Below the pieces are notes generated by a model. The model saw only the letters and a program-made list of their open reading frames with translations, searched no databases and had not been told where the DNA came from. A DNA stretch of 64,000 bases, taken from the NCBI GenBank assembly GCA_047495785.1, contig JBLDXI010000045.1:558001-622000 (forward strand), in the 5' to 3' direction. A program made the position numbers and the translations under genes. Shown here piece by piece: positions 59,593-64,000 of the stretch (position 1 is the stretch's first letter; every line of letters starts with the position of its first letter). Origin of the DNA: Lepidodermella squamata (taxonomy: Eukaryota > Gastrotricha).

Positions 59593-62415
59593 TTAATCGC
59601 CACCGCTGTTGCAATAAGCGGCATGAATATCAAGATCACGTTGGTTGCTGTAGGTTTTAGAACAATGAGTGCACGAGTACAAATCCCAATTTAGGCGCTC
59701 GTTTTTCCTCGAATTATCCTCATGGGCAAAGGGTGATGACGGCGGTTGGGGCGGTATATTAGCGCGCGTTTTACCAGCCGAAGCGATTCTCGTTTTCAAT
59801 CGAATTTCAGCCGCCATTGTTGCCTGGCGAGTTGCAGCCCGAGATACAACAGATGCTGGTGGCTTTTGCGAGGAAGTCGCGGCGCTACATGACGGTAAAC
59901 TTGGCAATTGAGGCAACGCCAATGTCGCGTCATTTTTCACTCGAATCTGACGTAACGCTTCTTCATGCTTCGGATCCGGTCGCCCATAGCTGTTACTCCG
60001 ACTTCTCGGTAGACTTCCATCGCTCTGTTTACTGTTATAAGCAGCGATTGCCGCAGATACCGAGTCCTCTTCATTTGTGGTAGTCGGAACTCGCCACAAT
60101 TGAATTGGCTGTTGGCCATTTCCGTTACCAGCCCGGCTGAAATGCGAAAGTTCCGACTTCATTTTCGACAACTCCTGCATTTTTTGTTTGACAGGATCTT
60201 CGTCGATCGGCTCGTCATTGTCCACGTCTTCCACATCGCCATCAACATTCCCGTTTTTCTTGACGACAAATGTTGAGCTGCGTTTCGAAAATAATTTCGA
60301 ATTGTGCTGCTGAGATGCACTGACTGGGCGATCGTAGCTGCGAACAGATTCGCGGTCAAACTCTCGGGGGCCGCCTTCTGATTTAGAGGCACGCGATGCA
60401 AACGAAGAATCGGCTTTGGCCTCTCGCAGCTTTTTCAGGGATTTCTCAAGTTGAACAGCCTGGCTTTGCAAAAGCTGACTTCGTAATTCAGTGGCTGTTA
60501 TTTGCCGCTCCAAGTCGACACATATATCTCCAGAGGCTAGTGTTGAAAAAAATCAATTATCTAGACAGGGCAATATAAGAAAAATTACGTTCTGCGTATG
60601 GCAAAGGGCCGTTGGGATCTGGAAACGCCAAAAGCAACATTTCTTTATGTCTATAGCCGGCTATCTCTTCCTGTAATGCGTTGAGTTTTGACTGTAACTC
60701 GGCTAATTCTTCCTTGTTTCTTCGCTGACGGCTAGTCTCTATAGACGAAGGTGGCCTAGACTGCTGACGTCTGAGTTGATCCACTTCAATCTATAAGGAT
60801 GAGCAAACAAACAGACGACGTAACAATAAAATACTAACACAAGAGGACTGACCTCTAGTTTAATTTTATCTTGTTTCAGCAGTTCCAACTCCCGTCTTTT
60901 GTCCTCCAAGTGGTCCTTCGTTGCGTCAAGCTGGCCCTCCAAATTTGATATTTTTATGCGAAAATCATCACTTGAGCGATCCATCAATGACATTTGTTCG
61001 AGTAAAGAATCTTGTTTAGATTGCAGCGTTTCGCACCTCGATCGCATAGATTCGGCTAACATCGTAGCGCGATTCAGCTCGTCTTTCGTGGAACTCAGCG
61101 CTTGCTTCAACGAGTCTCGTTCACTTGTGACAGCAACGAGATGCTCGTTTATAACTTGACTTTCAGCTGATAGTCCGTCAAGATTGCTCTGCAGTCGATG
61201 AAACTCTTCGAGCAAACGCTGCTTCTCATCAACAGAACTCTTTAAATTGTGAACCTGATCAAGCAGGCTTTCTTTATCGAGCACCAACTTTTCGTTACGC
61301 TGTCTCAGTTCAGCAATTCTACTTTGCGATTCCTTGTCTGCAGCAATCCAGCGAGCTTCGGCTTCCCTGAACGATTTCGAATGAATTGAATCAATAACCT
61401 AAATAAAATGTACACAATCGTTAGTTGACTGGCGAACTTGAGGAATATTACCGAGAGGTCAGCTTTTTTCCTTAGAAGTTCCTGCTTTGTAGTTTCCAAC
61501 TCTTTGGTAAGTTTTTCAACCTCAGCTCGCAACGGATCAATTTGAGAAAACAACCAGGACCATTGTCTCTGAATCTTATCAAGGTCCAATGATAACTCGG
61601 GAACCAAGCGTTGAAGGTCGGTAGCTGAAAGCCATGACATTCCTTCGTAATTTTTCTTGAATTTTGCGACAGATGATGGGACTTGTTGATTGATAACCAA
61701 ATTTGAAACGCATTCCAAAACTGAACGCAGACCTTCTTGTACAATAGCACACGATTCGCAGGGTTTAAATGCCGTATCGATGGTCTGAGTACCTCTGACG
61801 CAAGATTCCGACGCGATTTCTGGCTTTTTAATCTTGAATTCTGCGGTGAATTGCCTTTCGGGAGGCTGAGATGCCTTTGGTTTAAGTATTTCAGCTTTAT
61901 AGGCGGCATCTACTTGCGAGAGCTTGGAATCTTTATTAACGACTTCCTTCTGCAAGTCTGCCAAGTACTGCAGCAACGCACTGACTTTTCGCCAGTAATT
62001 CCGAGCCGTTTTCCCCGCAGATTTCGGATTTATTTTAGATTCTCGGTCAGCAGATTGAGGCACATTGTGCGAGCGTTGGTCAACAAAGGCTGATAAAGCG
62101 TGGAGAAGCAGCAAAAACCTATAAAAGGACTCTTGTAGCTGAGATTACTACATCTAAAAAATTTAGTTTATACCGATCAATAAGCAGCTCTAATAAGGCT
62201 GTTTGGATAATCAGTTCCTCATTTTCATCATCAGTCAAGCGATACTTTTGCAACTGATCAGCAATGTTGATATCGTAGCCATTGCGATCTGGATATTTCC
62301 AGGAGGTTTGATGCAGGGGCCCAACACGCGAAACAATATCAAGAATGACACTGTGAACATCTTCGATATCGGCTTTTAAAAGCTCCACTTGATATGATGC
62401 AGCTGAGCCAGTCAT
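59593..62415 (-). CDS. CCDC157: CCDC157 orthologue with C-terminal C2HC zinc finger
   Basis: Five exons, 62174-62415, 61452-62118, 60853-61398, 60589-60790 and 59593 to about 60536, give about 866 residues; the last junction may be off by one base. The N-terminus (DIVSRVGPLHQTSWKYPDRN, ALLELLIDR) and the middle block TQTIDTAFKPCESCAIVQEG match vertebrate CCDC157. A long coiled coil follows, then KEMLLLAFPDPNGP, also conserved. In mammals CCDC157 is needed in spermatids for acrosome formation through the Golgi. The last 300 residues are an extra Ser/Arg-rich region ending in a CxxC-x12-HxxxxC finger (YSCTHCSKTYSNQRDLDIHA). That finger is not part of the vertebrate protein as I know it. Confidence 0.88.
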
Positions 62416-64000
62416 TTTGATCTTAGAGCCCTAACACAAGGAAAATCTTGAGAATATGAAGCACAATCAAAATGACATAAAAGCAAGAAAAAAAGTTCCA
62501 AGACTCACACAAAACGCTTAGTTTAAAAACGATACGGAAAAACGAGACAATAATCACATCGTAATAGCCAGTCGCCTCCGAATAATTGATTCTTGCATGG
62601 CTCGATAATGAACTAAAAAATGACTGAGAGCTTTGGGTACAATCAACAGCGCGATCAGTTCGACCGGGCGACATCGGGGACAAAGTCCATTTTCTTGGCA
62701 GTCCACAATATTTGCAGTTTTTTAATTGTCACCAGAAATAAACTTTATTATTGTTATCATTTTTTATATGTATTTTATTTGATTATCGAAAAATAATTTT
62801 TGCTTAGCAAACGACGCTATTGATCGATACATCGGCATCCGTTTATGTCCTTTGAAAGCCAACCAGCCATTCATGGTTCGTTAGAATAACATGCTTTTGT
62901 CTTCTATCAGCTGTCACGTCGCCCCCATGCCGTGAGATGCTCCTTTACCGTTAACATAAATATTTCTTGTTTTTCACTTCATTTTGGATGTGGGACAGTA
63001 ATTGGCAATTTATGCATAATAAAGAATAGCAAGTCAGTAATCCCTATCTCGCTACATATTTGGCTGTTTGCCGCCGTTAAATATTTTTATCAACGTTTCG
63101 AGTTTCCAGTCGTTGCAATAAATGTAGTTTGAAATATTCCGCATGAGTTCTAGCTGATAGATCGTTTACTATCGATCATTTAATTTAATTTTATGTATCT
63201 AGGAATCTCAAACTCCAATCTTCCCAAACACCAAGCTCATCGAAATTAAATATCAAACCAAGAATCTTATACTTATTCTCCCTGGTGACTTAAAGATTGA
63301 CGGTCTTCTTAGTTATCTATTTTTATGATGCATTTACAGCCTGCGAATCACGTATTTGATCTGAGTTGTATGACTTAGGTGAACTGCGTGAATTAACTGT
63401 TTTAAAATGTGTGAATAGCTATAATCTAATAATGCTGAATGCTGAATGCTAATTACGCTCTATTCGCTGACCTTAAAAATGTACAATTTGCGATTTACTT
63501 TCATGAGTTATTTAGGTACTTGCAACGTCCTGCAGAACTCTAGAATTCTCCGCGTTTAGTAGAAGCATCCCGATTAAATGTAAAATTGAGCAAAGGTTTC
63601 CCCATGATAACTGAAATATCCACTCAGATCATGGAGTTTTGAGCCTGGATCATACCAAATGCAAATGCAAATGCTGCGATCTGCAAATCTCGAGACTGGG
63701 GCGGAATAGACGGAGTAGAAATTGTTTCGCCAACCGCTAATTTTATATGTTATACATTTTTTCTTTAAATTTTAAATTTCTTCGAATTAAGATTAGTCCG
63801 TGGCATAGCATGCTTCTTCATGTCGCTATCATAATAGTTGAGGTAACTTGACACAGCGACGTTCTAACAGCAGGTCTTATTTTAAATATATACCTGTGCA
63901 AATAAGAACCACTCTAAAGAAATATATTAGTTGAAATAAATAAGTCCGTGTGGCTCGCTATTGCTACAGAAATAAGCCTGTCATTTTCGATTATTTATCA
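62416..64000. other. Upstream region of CCDC157 and intergenic DNA
   Basis: A splice acceptor (ccttgtgttag) about 15 bases before the CCDC157 ATG indicates a 5' UTR exon upstream, perhaps around 62.55-62.68 kb. From 62.7 kb to the end I see no coding region, only AT-rich DNA. Confidence 0.45.

Overview
The window is nuclear DNA of an invertebrate animal. Introns are mostly 44-66 bp and end in T-rich AG acceptors. I rebuilt fifteen protein-coding models; thirteen are single- or multi-exon CDSs whose exon lengths add up to complete reading frames (one asparaginase model has an open 5' end and one CCDC157 junction is uncertain by one base). The products are conserved animal proteins: YY1, ZMYND11, RMI2, DTD1, BCKDK, CCDC157, a CENP-C-like cupin protein and ASPG. 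Short introns and nematode-like splice sites suggest a compact ecdysozoan such as a nematode or tardigrade. The species cannot be fixed from this sequence.

Layout. 0.1-4 kb (minus): ASPG (asparaginase plus ankyrin repeats). Upstream of it lies a spliced, apparently non-coding leader. Four members of one structured RNA family with H/ACA snoRNA hallmarks sit one per intron here. 5.1-6.2 kb (plus): YY1. 6.2-12.2 kb: gene-poor, with a TIR element at 7.3 kb. 12.2-18.8 kb (plus): a large NIDO/AMOP/VWD type I membrane protein of the mesh/SUSD2 kind. 18.8-25.4 kb: a second long gene-poor block. 25.4-27.1 kb (plus): a single-pass membrane protein with a PDZ-like segment. 28.3-29.2 kb (minus): a RING/B-box protein. 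29.5-31.4 kb: a tRNA-Met gene split in its anticodon loop by a 1.8 kb transposon. 31.9-36.6 kb (minus): a secreted sushi-mucin-ankyrin protein. 37.4-38.3 kb (minus): a secreted tandem cysteine-knot-like protein built by exon duplication. 38.9 kb: an intact tRNA-Met. 40.1-40.7 kb (plus): a four-pass membrane protein.

41.6-48.3 kb (minus): a 746-residue fusion of an aspartylglucosaminidase-like domain with an ASRGL1-like asparaginase. Its two oversized introns hold a pogo-type transposase, a MITE and an unassigned plus-strand ORF. 48.4-51.8 kb (minus): RMI2 and ZMYND11 in tight tandem. 52.5-53.2 kb: a hAT-like element with a perfect 8 bp target duplication. 53.3-56.2 kb (plus): a coiled-coil protein and the CENP-C-like gene. 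56.4-62.4 kb (minus): DTD1, BCKDK and CCDC157. The last 1.5 kb shows no gene.

The genes are mostly unrelated housekeeping or membrane functions, not one pathway. The most unusual content is the intron-borne H/ACA-like RNA family, the extracellular ankyrin protein with repeated cysteine pairs, the transposon-split tRNA, the asparaginase fusion and the divergent CENP-C homologue.
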